DNA of 30,968 nt from Verrucomicrobiota bacterium (lineage in GTDB: Bacteria; Verrucomicrobiota; Verrucomicrobiia; Limisphaerales; UBA1096). Below are positions 7,348 to 14,995 of the stretch, in pieces. Numbering within the stretch: position 1 is the first letter of the stretch; the number at the start of each line of letters is the position of its first letter. The position numbers and the translations under genes are program-made. The DNA lies in NCBI GenBank assembly GCA_003972865.1, contig QOAX01000257.1, forward strand, positions 1-30,968, given 5' to 3'. The notes below the pieces were generated by a model that did no database searches, was not told where the DNA came from, and was given only the letters and a program-made list of their open reading frames with translations.

Positions 7348-9660
7348 CTACTCGTACAGGAGATATTTTGCGCGACGGGGAGTGAACTTGGCCAGGCCAG
7401 TTCTCCAGAGGGCCTCGATTTGGGCGAGCGTCTTGCCTTGCCCGAGCGCCTCGAGGGTTGGCGGGTGGCAGAGGAGGCGGCCGACCTTGGCCAGAGGGAA
7501 TTGTTTCGGGTACAGCTCGTGCAGCACACGGGCGATGCCGATACCCAGCGGCACGGCACGAAGCTTCCGCCGGTCGGTAACGATGATGTTGACCCCGCCG
7601 CACGGTTCTCCCTCGTGAACACTCGCACTTGGAGTGAAGCGGATCGGGATGAAGGTGACGCATGCTTGGCCAAGCGCGTTAAGCCGCCTGGCCAAGCGCA
7701 CACCATCGATATATGGCGCGCCGACCACCTCGAACGGCGTGTCGGTGCCGCGGCCGACGGACATCGCGGTCTCGAGCAGGCCAATGCCGGGATACAACAG
7801 CGCCTGGGTGAGGTTGCGCATGTTGGGCGACGGGTTCGTCCACGGCTGGCCAGTGGAGTCAAAAAAACGATCGCGCTTCCAGCCCTCGATTTTCACGATC
7901 TCCAACCCGACGTCCAGGCCGCGCTCGGCGTTGATCATTCGCGCCAGCTCGCCGGCAGTCATGCCGTGTTGCACCGGGATGTCGTGGTATGCGATGAATT
8001 GGCTCGGCCCGAGGCGCACCGGCCCGGCGACGGTGCCACCGCCGATCGGGTTCACGCGATCGAGCACGATGAATTGGATTCCCGCCTCGGCCGCCGCCTC
8101 CATCGCCAGGCCCATCGTTGAAATGTAGGTGTAAAACCGGCAGCCGATGTCCTGAATGTCGAAGATCAACGCGTCGAGTCCAGCGAGTTGTTCCGGTGTC
8201 GGCTTGCGGGTGTCGCCGTAGAGGCTGTGAATCTTGAGGCCGGTCTTGGCATCGGTGCTGTCGCTCACCTTCTCGTCGAGTTTGCCGTACAACCCGTGCT
8301 CGGGGCTGAACAGCGCCGTGAGTTCGACCTCCTTCGACGCCCGCAAAAAGTCGAGCGTCGAGCGGCGGTGTCGGTCGTGGCCGGTGTGGTTGGTGATGAG
8401 GCCGACCTTGGCGCCCCTTGGCAAAACACCCTTTCGCTGCCGCAATACGTCGGCTCCGTTGAGCACGCCCGGTGCCTCGCTGCCGCCAAACGAAAAACCC
8501 CGCAGCGCCTCGGCGGCCAGAGTGGCGACTTCGCGGCGCAGTGCGATGACGTTGCCCCTGCCATCGGGGTGCGTACGGCTGGTCATGAGAATCACGATGG
8601 TTCGGGTGGCCGGATCGATCCAGAGCGAGCCACCGGTCCAGCCGGTGTGCCCGTAGCCGCCGACCGCGAAATGGTTGCCACGCGGACTCGAGTACGGCGA
8701 GTCGATGTCCCAGCCAAGGCCGCGCCTAGCCTTCATGCCCTCCGGCGTGTGAATGGAAGTCATCAACCGGACGGTCTCATCCTTGAACAACCGCCGGCCG
8801 TTGAATTGGCCACCGTTGAGCATCATGTGGGCAAATCGCGACAGGTCGGCGGCGGTGGTGAACAGCCCGGCATGACCGGCGATGCCGCCCATGCGGCGGG
8901 CGGTCGGGTCGTGAACGACACCGTGTAGGATGGTGCCGTCCACCCGCTCAGTCGGTGCGATGCGGCTGCGCTTGGCCAAGGGCGGCATAAAGCCGGTGTC
9001 GCGCATACCAAGCGGCCGGTAAATGTGCTTGGCGGTGAACTCGTCGAGCGGTTGCCCCGAGGCCAGGCGGACAATCTCACCGAGCAGGATGAAGTTGATG
9101 TCGCTGTAGCGAAACTGGGTGTCCGGCTGCGTTGTCAGACGCTCGGCCCTGGCCAAGTCGATTGCCTTGGCCACGCCATTCCACGCCGGCTTGGCCGACA
9201 AGCCGGGCCGCAGCCCGGAAGTGTGCGTGAGCAGGTGGCGAACGGTCACGACCCCCTTGCCGTGAACCTCGAAGCCGGGAATCCAGCGATCCACCTTGTC
9301 GTCAAGACGGAGTCTGCCGCGCTCGACGAGCAGCATGACCGCCGGCGTGGTGGCGATAACCTTGGTCAGTGACGCGCCGTCGAAGATGGTGTCGCTCGTC
9401 ATCGGCAGAGATTCCGGCTCGACCGACTTGGCGCCGTACGATTTTTGATAAACCGCCCCGCCGCTCACGAGGCGCACAACCGCGCCCGGCGCCTTGTCAG
9501 CGGCGATGGCGCGCTCGATCGCCGCATCGATCGCCTCAAGTTTGGCCGGATAAAAGACGGCCTCCGGCTGAACCGGCTTGGTTGATGTGGTTTTGCAGCC
9601 ACCAAGCGTCAGCCCGGCGGCGAGAAACAGAAAATTGACCTTGAAATTCACCCGGCTCAT
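7348..9660 (-). CDS. Lipoprotein fusion: serine beta-lactamase-like domain + NamZ (DUF1343) exo-muramidase domain
   Basis: 770 aa from the ATG at 9660; an in-frame GTG at 9672 would add four residues. The N-terminus MSRVNFKVNFLFLAAGLTLG ends in a lipobox (L-G-G-C, Cys22), so lipoprotein anchoring is inferred. Domain 1 (about 35-385) is class C beta-lactamase/DD-peptidase-like: SLTK (97-100) is the SxxK nucleophile motif, YSDINF fits YxN, and GHTGWTGG the third motif. Domain 2 (about 395-770) is DUF1343, known from Bacillus NamZ as exo-beta-N-acetylmuramidase (GH171): VGLITNHTGHD, LFSPEHGLYG, FDIQDIGCRFYTY, DRVNPIGG, and GRGTDTPFEVVGAP. Peptidoglycan fragment turnover is the likely role. In Bacillus the two activities are neighbouring genes; here they form one chain. 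Palindrome copies lie in both domains. Confidence 0.9.
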   Translation of the reverse strand: MSRVNFKVNFLFLAAGLTLGGCKTTSTKPVQPEAVFYPAKLEAIDAAIERAIAADKAPGAVVRLVSGGAVYQKSYGAKSVEPESLPMTSDTIFDGASLTKVIATTPAVMLLVERGRLRLDDKVDRWIPGFEVHGKGVVTVRHLLTHTSGLRPGLSAKPAWNGVAKAIDLARAERLTTQPDTQFRYSDINFILLGEIVRLASGQPLDEFTAKHIYRPLGMRDTGFMPPLAKRSRIAPTERVDGTILHGVVHDPTARRMGGIAGHAGLFTTAADLSRFAHMMLNGGQFNGRRLFKDETVRLMTSIHTPEGMKARRGLGWDIDSPYSSPRGNHFAVGGYGHTGWTGGSLWIDPATRTIVILMTSRTHPDGRGNVIALRREVATLAAEALRGFSFGGSEAPGVLNGADVLRQRKGVLPRGAKVGLITNHTGHDRHRRSTLDFLRASKEVELTALFSPEHGLYGKLDEKVSDSTDAKTGLKIHSLYGDTRKPTPEQLAGLDALIFDIQDIGCRFYTYISTMGLAMEAAAEAGIQFIVLDRVNPIGGGTVAGPVRLGPSQFIAYHDIPVQHGMTAGELARMINAERGLDVGLEIVKIEGWKRDRFFDSTGQPWTNPSPNMRNLTQALLYPGIGLLETAMSVGRGTDTPFEVVGAPYIDGVRLARRLNALGQACVTFIPIRFTPSASVHEGEPCGGVNIIVTDRRKLRAVPLGIGIARVLHELYPKQFPLAKVGRLLCHPPTLEALGQGKTLAQIEALWRTGLAKFTPRRAKYLLYE
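7664..7675. repeat. Perfect 12-bp palindrome inside the NamZ domain
   Basis: GCTTGGCCAAGC, read on the minus strand as Leu-Gly-Gln-Ala. A one-mismatch copy (CCTGGCCAAGCG) follows around 7687-7698. Confidence 0.8.
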
Positions 9661-9708
9661 TTCGCGCAGCACTGTAACGCGCCGGGAAAATTTAGACAGT
9701 TTGTATTC

Positions 9709-9726
9709 TCCGCTTGGCCAAGCGGA
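9709..9726. repeat. Perfect 18-bp palindrome abutting the sdhB stop
   Basis: TCCGCTTGGCCAAGCGGA is fully self-complementary, the longest copy in the window. It ends one base before the sdhB stop codon (9727-9729, minus strand), in the 66-bp gap to the beta-lactamase/NamZ gene. It may form a cruciform or act as an end-of-operon structure. No U-tract follows (minus strand GAATACAAAC). Confidence 0.88.
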
Positions 9727-10506
9727 TCACTGCTGATCGTTCGCCTCTTTTTCAGTGCCGTGTATCCACCGCCACAGTTTGCCCAACGGATCGTAATGCT
9801 TATCGACGACGCGTTCCTTGAGCGGGATGATGGCGTTGTCGGTGATGGTGATGTGCTCGGGGCAGACGTTGGTGCAGCACTTGGTGATGTTGCAGTAGCC
9901 GATGCCGTGGGCGTTCTTCAACTCCGTCGTGCGGTCCTCGGTGTCGAGCGGGTGCATCTCCAGCGCGGCGGCGTACACCAAAAAGCGCGGGCCGATGAAC
10001 TCGTCATGCAGGCTGTGCTCGCGCAGCACGTGGCAGACGTCCTGGCAAAGGAAGCATTCGATGCACTTGCGAAATTCCTGCACGCGGTCGACGTCCTCCT
10101 GCACCATGCGCCATGTGCCGTCCTCGGCGTCGGGCTTGCGCGGCTTGAAGGGCTTGATTTTCTTTTTAATCTCGAAATTGCTCGAGACGTCCGTCACCAA
10201 ATCCTTCACCACCGGAAAGGCCTTCATCGGCTGGATGGTCACCGGCGCGCCCTTGGGCGTTTCCGCCAGCACCTCGTCCATGCGCATCATGCACATGAGG
10301 CGCGGATGGCCATTGACCTCGGCGCTGCACGAGCCGCATTTGCCGGCCTTGCAATTCCAGCGGCAGGCAAGGTCGTTGGCACTCTCAGCCTGAATCTGGT
10401 GTACGGAGTCCAGCACCACCATGCCCTCGGTGACGTCGGTGGAGAAATCCTGATACCCCCCGCCCTTGGCATCGCCGCGCCAGATTTTAAAATCCACCTT
10501 CGCCAT
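9727..10506 (-). CDS. sdhB: Succinate dehydrogenase/fumarate reductase iron-sulfur subunit
   Basis: 259 aa. This subunit carries electrons from the flavoprotein to the membrane anchor. The [2Fe-2S] ligands are C52-x4-C57-x2-C60-x11-C72 (NCKAGKCGSC ... LMC). The C-terminal ferredoxin part has C148IECFLCQDVC158 and C205NITKCCTNVCPEHI, supplying ligands for the [4Fe-4S] and [3Fe-4S] centres. The start overlaps the sdhA stop as TAATG, with GAGGA about 10 nt upstream, so translation is coupled. It is the last gene of the membrane-A-B operon. The gene contains no copy of the dispersed palindrome, but a perfect one sits right after its stop. Confidence 0.94.
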   Translation of the reverse strand: MAKVDFKIWRGDAKGGGYQDFSTDVTEGMVVLDSVHQIQAESANDLACRWNCKAGKCGSCSAEVNGHPRLMCMMRMDEVLAETPKGAPVTIQPMKAFPVVKDLVTDVSSNFEIKKKIKPFKPRKPDAEDGTWRMVQEDVDRVQEFRKCIECFLCQDVCHVLREHSLHDEFIGPRFLVYAAALEMHPLDTEDRTTELKNAHGIGYCNITKCCTNVCPEHITITDNAIIPLKERVVDKHYDPLGKLWRWIHGTEKEANDQQ

Positions 10507-12320
10507 TACTGGTTGTCCTCGATGATTTTTTTCTGCTGCTCGGTCTGCGGCACCACCGGCACCTTATCGACCTCCATCGCGCCGTCCGCGCCCTTGCGGA
10601 GCAGCAAATTGTGCTGGCCCCAGTCGTCGGGGTCCTTGTCAGGAAAATCATTGCGCGTCTGCGCGCCGCGGCTTTCCCGCCGCTCCAACGCCGCCCGCGC
10701 CGAGGCCTCGCTGACGGTCAACAGGCATTTCAAGTCCAGCGCCGTGTGCCAGCCGGGATTGTACTCGCGGTTGCCATGGGCCGTGGCCTGGGTGGCGCGC
10801 TCGGCAAGCTTGGCGATGTCGTCGATAGCCTCCTTCATCAGCCCGTCCTCGCGGATGATGCCCACCTTGTCCTGCATCATCTCCTGCAGTTCGCGCTGGA
10901 TTTCGTAGGGATTTTCGCCGTCGCCATCGCGTTCCAGCGGCTCCAGCGCCGCTTTCGCGAGGGCGTCCACCTCGGCGTCGTCAATTTTGCCGCCGCCATT
11001 TTCCTGCGCAAACTTCGCCGCGTACTCGCCCGCGCGCTTGCCGAATACCAAAAGGTCGCTCAACGAATTGCCGCCCAGCCGATTCGCGCCGTGCAGCCCC
11101 GCCGCCACCTCGCCCGCCGCGAACAATCCGGATACGGTCGACATTTGCGTCTCCGCGTCCACCCGCACGCCGCCCATCACGTAATGCGTCGTCGGCCCGA
11201 CCTCCATCGGCTCCTTCGTGATGTCCAAATTCGCCAACTGCTTAAACTGGTGATACATGCTTGGCAGCTTCTTCTTGATGTGCTCCTCACTGTTGGCGAA
11301 CTTCTCCTTAATCCACGCGATGTCAAGAAACGCCCCGCCGTGTGGACTGCCGCGGCCCTCGCTGACCTCCTTCAAAATACAGCGCGCCACGTGGTCACGC
11401 GTCAGCAACTCCGGCGGACGGCGCGCCTCCTTGTCGCCGGTCACGTAGCGCCAGCCCTCCTCCGGCGTGTCGGCGGTGGAATCCTTGTATAGCTCCGGGA
11501 TGTCGTCGAACATGAACCGCTTGCCCTCGCTGTTCGTCAAAATACCGCCCTCGCCGCGCACGCCCTCGGTCACGAGAATCCCGCGCACGCTCGGCGGCCA
11601 GACCATTCCCGTGGGATGAAACTGGATGAATTCCATATCCAACAAATCCGCGCCGGCGTGGTATGCCAGCGAATGGCCGTCACCCGTGTATTCCCAACTG
11701 TTGCTCGTCACCTTGAACGCGCGCCCAACGCCGCCCGTCGCCAGCACAATGGACTTTGCCTTGAACAGCCGGAACCGCCCGCGCTCGCGGTCGTAGCCAA
11801 ACGCCCCCACCACGCGGTCGCCGTCCTTCAGTAACTCGATGACCGTGCACTCCATGTACACCTCGAGCCCCTGATGAATGCCGTGGTCCTGCAGCGTGCG
11901 AATCATCTCCAGCCCCGTGCGGTCGCCCACGTGCGCCAGCCGCGGATACGCGTGCCCGCCAAAATTCCGCTGCAAAATCCGCCCATCCCGCGTGCGGTCA
12001 AACAGCGCCCCCCACTCCTCCAACTCATGCACCCGCGCCGGCGCCTCCTTCGCGTGCAGCTCCGCCATCATCGGGTTGTTGAGATACTGCCCGCCGCGCA
12101 TCGTGTCGGCAAAATGGGTTTCCCATCCGTCGCGCTCGTCCACGTTGGCCATCGCCGCCGCCACACCGCCCTCCGCCATCACCGTGTGCGCCTTGCCCAG
12201 CAGGCTTTTACAAACCAGCCCCACCGAGCAATCGCCCGCCGCCTCGATGGCCGCGCGCAATCCCGCGCCGCCGGCACCAATCACCAAGACGTCATGCTCG
12301 TGTGTTTGAAAATCTCCCAT
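10506..12320 (-). CDS. sdhA: Succinate dehydrogenase flavoprotein subunit
   Basis: 604 aa, oxidises succinate to fumarate with covalent FAD. VLVIGAGGAGLRAAIEAAG at about 11-29 is the Rossmann dinucleotide site. KAHTVMAEGGVAAAM contains His45, expected to carry the 8-alpha-histidyl FAD bond. EFIQFHPTGMVWPPSVRG and TEGVRGEGG hold active-site His/Arg residues, THYVMGGVRVDAETQ and LFAAGEVAAGLHGANRLGGN the second FAD segment, and the C-terminal helical domain (ELQEMMQDKVGIIREDG, RESRGAQTRNDFPDKDPDDW) is complete. The start codon abuts the sdhC stop with no gap and no visible Shine-Dalgarno, suggesting translational coupling. The order and the single large membrane gene resemble actinobacterial Sdh1-type enzymes. 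Confidence 0.95.
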   Translation of the reverse strand: MGDFQTHEHDVLVIGAGGAGLRAAIEAAGDCSVGLVCKSLLGKAHTVMAEGGVAAAMANVDERDGWETHFADTMRGGQYLNNPMMAELHAKEAPARVHELEEWGALFDRTRDGRILQRNFGGHAYPRLAHVGDRTGLEMIRTLQDHGIHQGLEVYMECTVIELLKDGDRVVGAFGYDRERGRFRLFKAKSIVLATGGVGRAFKVTSNSWEYTGDGHSLAYHAGADLLDMEFIQFHPTGMVWPPSVRGILVTEGVRGEGGILTNSEGKRFMFDDIPELYKDSTADTPEEGWRYVTGDKEARRPPELLTRDHVARCILKEVSEGRGSPHGGAFLDIAWIKEKFANSEEHIKKKLPSMYHQFKQLANLDITKEPMEVGPTTHYVMGGVRVDAETQMSTVSGLFAAGEVAAGLHGANRLGGNSLSDLLVFGKRAGEYAAKFAQENGGGKIDDAEVDALAKAALEPLERDGDGENPYEIQRELQEMMQDKVGIIREDGLMKEAIDDIAKLAERATQATAHGNREYNPGWHTALDLKCLLTVSEASARAALERRESRGAQTRNDFPDKDPDDWGQHNLLLRKGADGAMEVDKVPVVPQTEQQKKIIEDNQ

Positions 12321-13166
12321 CTAAAAAAACCGAAAATCGGTCCATGTGCCGCTCGCGCACATCCAGACGTATAAATCCGTAAACCCGACCCAAACCAGGC
12401 TGCACCATGCCCAGATCATGTGCTTGGCATTGAGGCAACCAACACATTCATAGCACTTCGAGCGGACGGGGGCCTTTGAGAGCTTGTTGATTCCGCCGCC
12501 AATGAGGTGTCGAAATGAATGACAGCCGAACGTGTAGCCGCCCAGCAGGATGACATTGCCCCACAACACCAAGCTGCCAATGCCCAGGCCAAACTTCCTG
12601 TCACCATCCTCCGCGACAAACCACATGCCCTGCCAGGCATCGTAGCCGAGGATGAAAATGAAGACGGCCGCGACGTAAAAAAAGTACCGGTGGATGTTTT
12701 GAAATATGAGGGGAAACTTCTGTTCACCACGATAGTTGTCGCGGGGTTCGCTCACCGAGCAGTTGATGGGATCGGCCCAGAAAGCCTTATAGTAGGCACC
12801 CCGGTAGTAATAGCAGGTGAACCGGAAACCGGCCGGGGCCCACAGGATCAAAAACGCCGGCGACACCCAGTGGGGCACCCAGCCCGGCATGGTGCCCAGC
12901 CAAGCGTGAGCGGCAAGGGCGCCTTTCAAATCGGCGGACAATCCCGGCAAATCATGGAAGTAAACAATCGGCGAAAAGAACGGCGACAGGTAGTTGGTTC
13001 CCCCCTCCACCGCCAGAAAATGCTGCCCGTAAAACGCCCGCCAAGTGGAATACACGATGAACGCCGACAGCCCGAGAAAGGTGAGCAGCGGCTGCACCCA
13101 CCACGCATCACGCCGCATCGTTTTTCCAAAACCGGTGTCTGAGAGGGAAGCTTGTCCGTTGGCCAT
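12321..13166 (-). CDS. sdhC: Succinate dehydrogenase single membrane-anchor subunit (Sdh1/type F-like)
   Basis: 281 aa with about five membrane helices: 24-40 (QPLLTFLGLSAFIVYST), 101-120, 160-176 (RYFFYVAAVFIFILGYD), 193-215 and 248-270. It is longer than classical SdhC or SdhD and no separate SdhD gene follows, so it is a one-subunit anchor. Conserved-looking Cys/His sit in or near helices: C118, C136, H160, GC215H216SFRH220LIGG and KC238YECVGCLNAKH249. Mycobacterial Sdh1 (type F) carries a Rieske-type [2Fe-2S] cluster with two His ligands in this subunit; the similar architecture suggests the same here, but I cannot assign ligands. The last codons end in a run of seven T just before the sdhA ATG. 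Confidence 0.85.
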   Translation of the reverse strand: MANGQASLSDTGFGKTMRRDAWWVQPLLTFLGLSAFIVYSTWRAFYGQHFLAVEGGTNYLSPFFSPIVYFHDLPGLSADLKGALAAHAWLGTMPGWVPHWVSPAFLILWAPAGFRFTCYYYRGAYYKAFWADPINCSVSEPRDNYRGEQKFPLIFQNIHRYFFYVAAVFIFILGYDAWQGMWFVAEDGDRKFGLGIGSLVLWGNVILLGGYTFGCHSFRHLIGGGINKLSKAPVRSKCYECVGCLNAKHMIWAWCSLVWVGFTDLYVWMCASGTWTDFRFF

Positions 13167-13247
13167 GTTGGATAGAACCGAACACCTGAATAGGCGCGCG
13201 AAAGAATGCCAATGTGCACCCTCTGAAGCAAGAACAGATTCGATTGA

Positions 13248-13266
13248 CCCCGCTTCAAGCGCGGGG
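13248..13266 (-). terminator. Hairpin after glyS, weak terminator candidate
   Basis: CCCCGC (13248-13253) and GCGGGG (13261-13266) form a 6-bp GC stem with a 7-nt loop directly downstream of the glyS stop. On the minus strand it is followed by TCAATC, not a U-tract, so termination may be partial. It separates glyS from the sdh operon (101-bp gap). Confidence 0.35.
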
Positions 13267-13267
13267 G

Positions 13268-14914
13268 TTACATGATTTCCTTTAGCAGGATGCCGAGGAG
13301 GTCTTCGATTTTTACCCGGCGCTGCTCCATGCTGTCGCGTTCGCGGAGGGTGACGGTATCCTTGGTTTCATCGCCGTTTTCGCCAATCGTGTCGAAATCG
13401 ATCGTCACGCCGAACGGCGTGCCGGCCTCGTCCTGCCGGCGGTAGCGGCGGCCGATCGCGCCGGTTTCGTCGTAAAACACGGTCATGTACGGCTGCAGCA
13501 GGGCGCGGACTTCCATCGCCTTGGCCACCAACTCCGGCTTGTTCTTGAGCAGCGGAAAGACGCCCACCTTGACCGGCGCGATGCGCGGGTGAAAACGCAT
13601 CACCACGCGGGTCTCGGTCTTCCCTTTTACGTTGGTGATTTCCTCCTCGTCGTAGGCGTCGCAGATGAACGCCAGCACGGTGCGGTCGGCCCCGGCGGCC
13701 GGCTCGATGACGTGCGGCACGAACCGTTCCCGGGTCTCCTCGTCGTGGTAGGTGAGATCCTTGCCGCTGCCGGGATATTTCGGCTTGCCGTCCTCGCCCA
13801 TCTCGACGACGAGCTCGTCGCCGTCGCGGACGAGTTTGCCCTCCATGTGCGAGCGCAGGTCGAAGTCGCCGCGGTGGGCGATGCCCTCGAGTTCGCCGTA
13901 CTCACCTTCCTCGCAGAACGGGAAGGCATACTCGACGTCGGCGGTGCCGACGGAGTAGTGCGAGAGTTCGGCCTGCTCATGGTCGCGGAGGATGAGCCGA
14001 TCCCTGTTGATGCCCAAATCGACGTACCACTGGAATCGGCGGTCGCGCCAGAATTGATACCACTCGCGTGACTCGCTTGGGTGGCAGAAAAACTCCATCT
14101 CCATCTGCTCGAACTCGCGGGTGCGGAAGGTGAAGTTGCGCGGCGTGATCTCGTTGCGGAAACTCTTGCCCTGTTGCGCGATGCCGAACGGCACCTTCAC
14201 GCGGCTGCTGTCCACCACGTTGCGGAAGTTGACGAACATCCCCTGCGCCGTCTCCGGCCGCAGGAACACCTTGCTGTCGTCGCTGCGCATGGCGCCGATG
14301 TGCGTCTCGAACATCAGGTTGAACTCACGCGGCTCGGTGAGCGTGCCAAGCTCCTTTGCGTCGGGTGCGAGCACTTGCTCTGCTTCGCTGACAGAAGTCA
14401 GGTCGGTGACGTCGCCGTGCCATGTCAACTTATCAGCGTACTTCGCCTTGAGCTTGAAATACTGCAACGCGCGCTTGGCAATCTCCTTCTTCGCGTCGCC
14501 ATCGGTGACGCAGGTGACGAATGCCTTCTGGCCTTCGTGCTCCACCCAGGCACCCTTGATGTGGTCGTGGCGATAGCGGCGTTTGCTCTCGCGGCAATCG
14601 ACCATCATGTCGTGAAACAGGTCGTAGTGGCCGGACGTCTTCCACACACGCGGGTGCATGATGATCGACGACTCGATGCCGGTCATCTGGAACGGCCGTG
14701 GCGCGCCTTCCGGCTGCACGCGCTCGTTGTGTGTGGTGACCATGTCGCGCCACCACGCCTCCTTGATGTTACGTTTCAGTTCGATGCCGAGCGGGCCGTA
14801 GTCCCACAACCCGTTGAGTCCGCCGTAAATCTCTGAGGATTGGAAAACAAACCCGCGCCGGCGGCAGAGCGACACGATTTTTTCCATCCGTTCGTTTGAA
14901 TTGGTCACGGCCAT
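13268..14914 (-). CDS. glyS: Glycyl-tRNA synthetase, homodimeric class II type
   Basis: 548 aa from the ATG at 14914 (MAVTNSNERMEKIVSLCRRR). The frame stays open upstream for 197 codons, but that part is antisense to the FG-GAP gene and has no family match, so it is excluded. GGLNGLWDYGPLGIELKRNI near the N-terminus is the diagnostic block of the alpha2-type GlyRS. Class II motifs follow: RPETAQGMFVNF, motif 2 FRNEITPRN.TFRTREFEQME, then ELEGIAHRGDFDL, and the C-terminal anticodon-binding domain with APVKVGVFPLLKN and GTPFGVTIDFDT. It attaches glycine to tRNA-Gly in the cytoplasm. No T-box or other leader element was seen. No copy of the dispersed palindrome occurs within it. Confidence 0.95.
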   Translation of the reverse strand: MAVTNSNERMEKIVSLCRRRGFVFQSSEIYGGLNGLWDYGPLGIELKRNIKEAWWRDMVTTHNERVQPEGAPRPFQMTGIESSIIMHPRVWKTSGHYDLFHDMMVDCRESKRRYRHDHIKGAWVEHEGQKAFVTCVTDGDAKKEIAKRALQYFKLKAKYADKLTWHGDVTDLTSVSEAEQVLAPDAKELGTLTEPREFNLMFETHIGAMRSDDSKVFLRPETAQGMFVNFRNVVDSSRVKVPFGIAQQGKSFRNEITPRNFTFRTREFEQMEMEFFCHPSESREWYQFWRDRRFQWYVDLGINRDRLILRDHEQAELSHYSVGTADVEYAFPFCEEGEYGELEGIAHRGDFDLRSHMEGKLVRDGDELVVEMGEDGKPKYPGSGKDLTYHDEETRERFVPHVIEPAAGADRTVLAFICDAYDEEEITNVKGKTETRVVMRFHPRIAPVKVGVFPLLKNKPELVAKAMEVRALLQPYMTVFYDETGAIGRRYRRQDEAGTPFGVTIDFDTIGENGDETKDTVTLRERDSMEQRRVKIEDLLGILLKEIM

Positions 14915-14995
14915 AAAAAAGGGGCGGCATCTTCGCAGAGGCAAGCCCGGTGTCAAGGGAACGAAAGCCGCCTGGCCGTTTATTTCCGTTGAAAA

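Noticed and set aside
6632..7663. Minus-strand 343-codon frame across mazG
   Set aside because: Shadow of the mazG coding strand; sequence is Arg/Gly-rich without motifs, and MazG signatures are unambiguous on the plus strand.
9760..10908. Plus-strand 382-codon frame across sdhB/sdhA
   Set aside because: Shadow of iron-sulfur and flavoprotein subunits whose cofactor motifs are intact on the minus strand.
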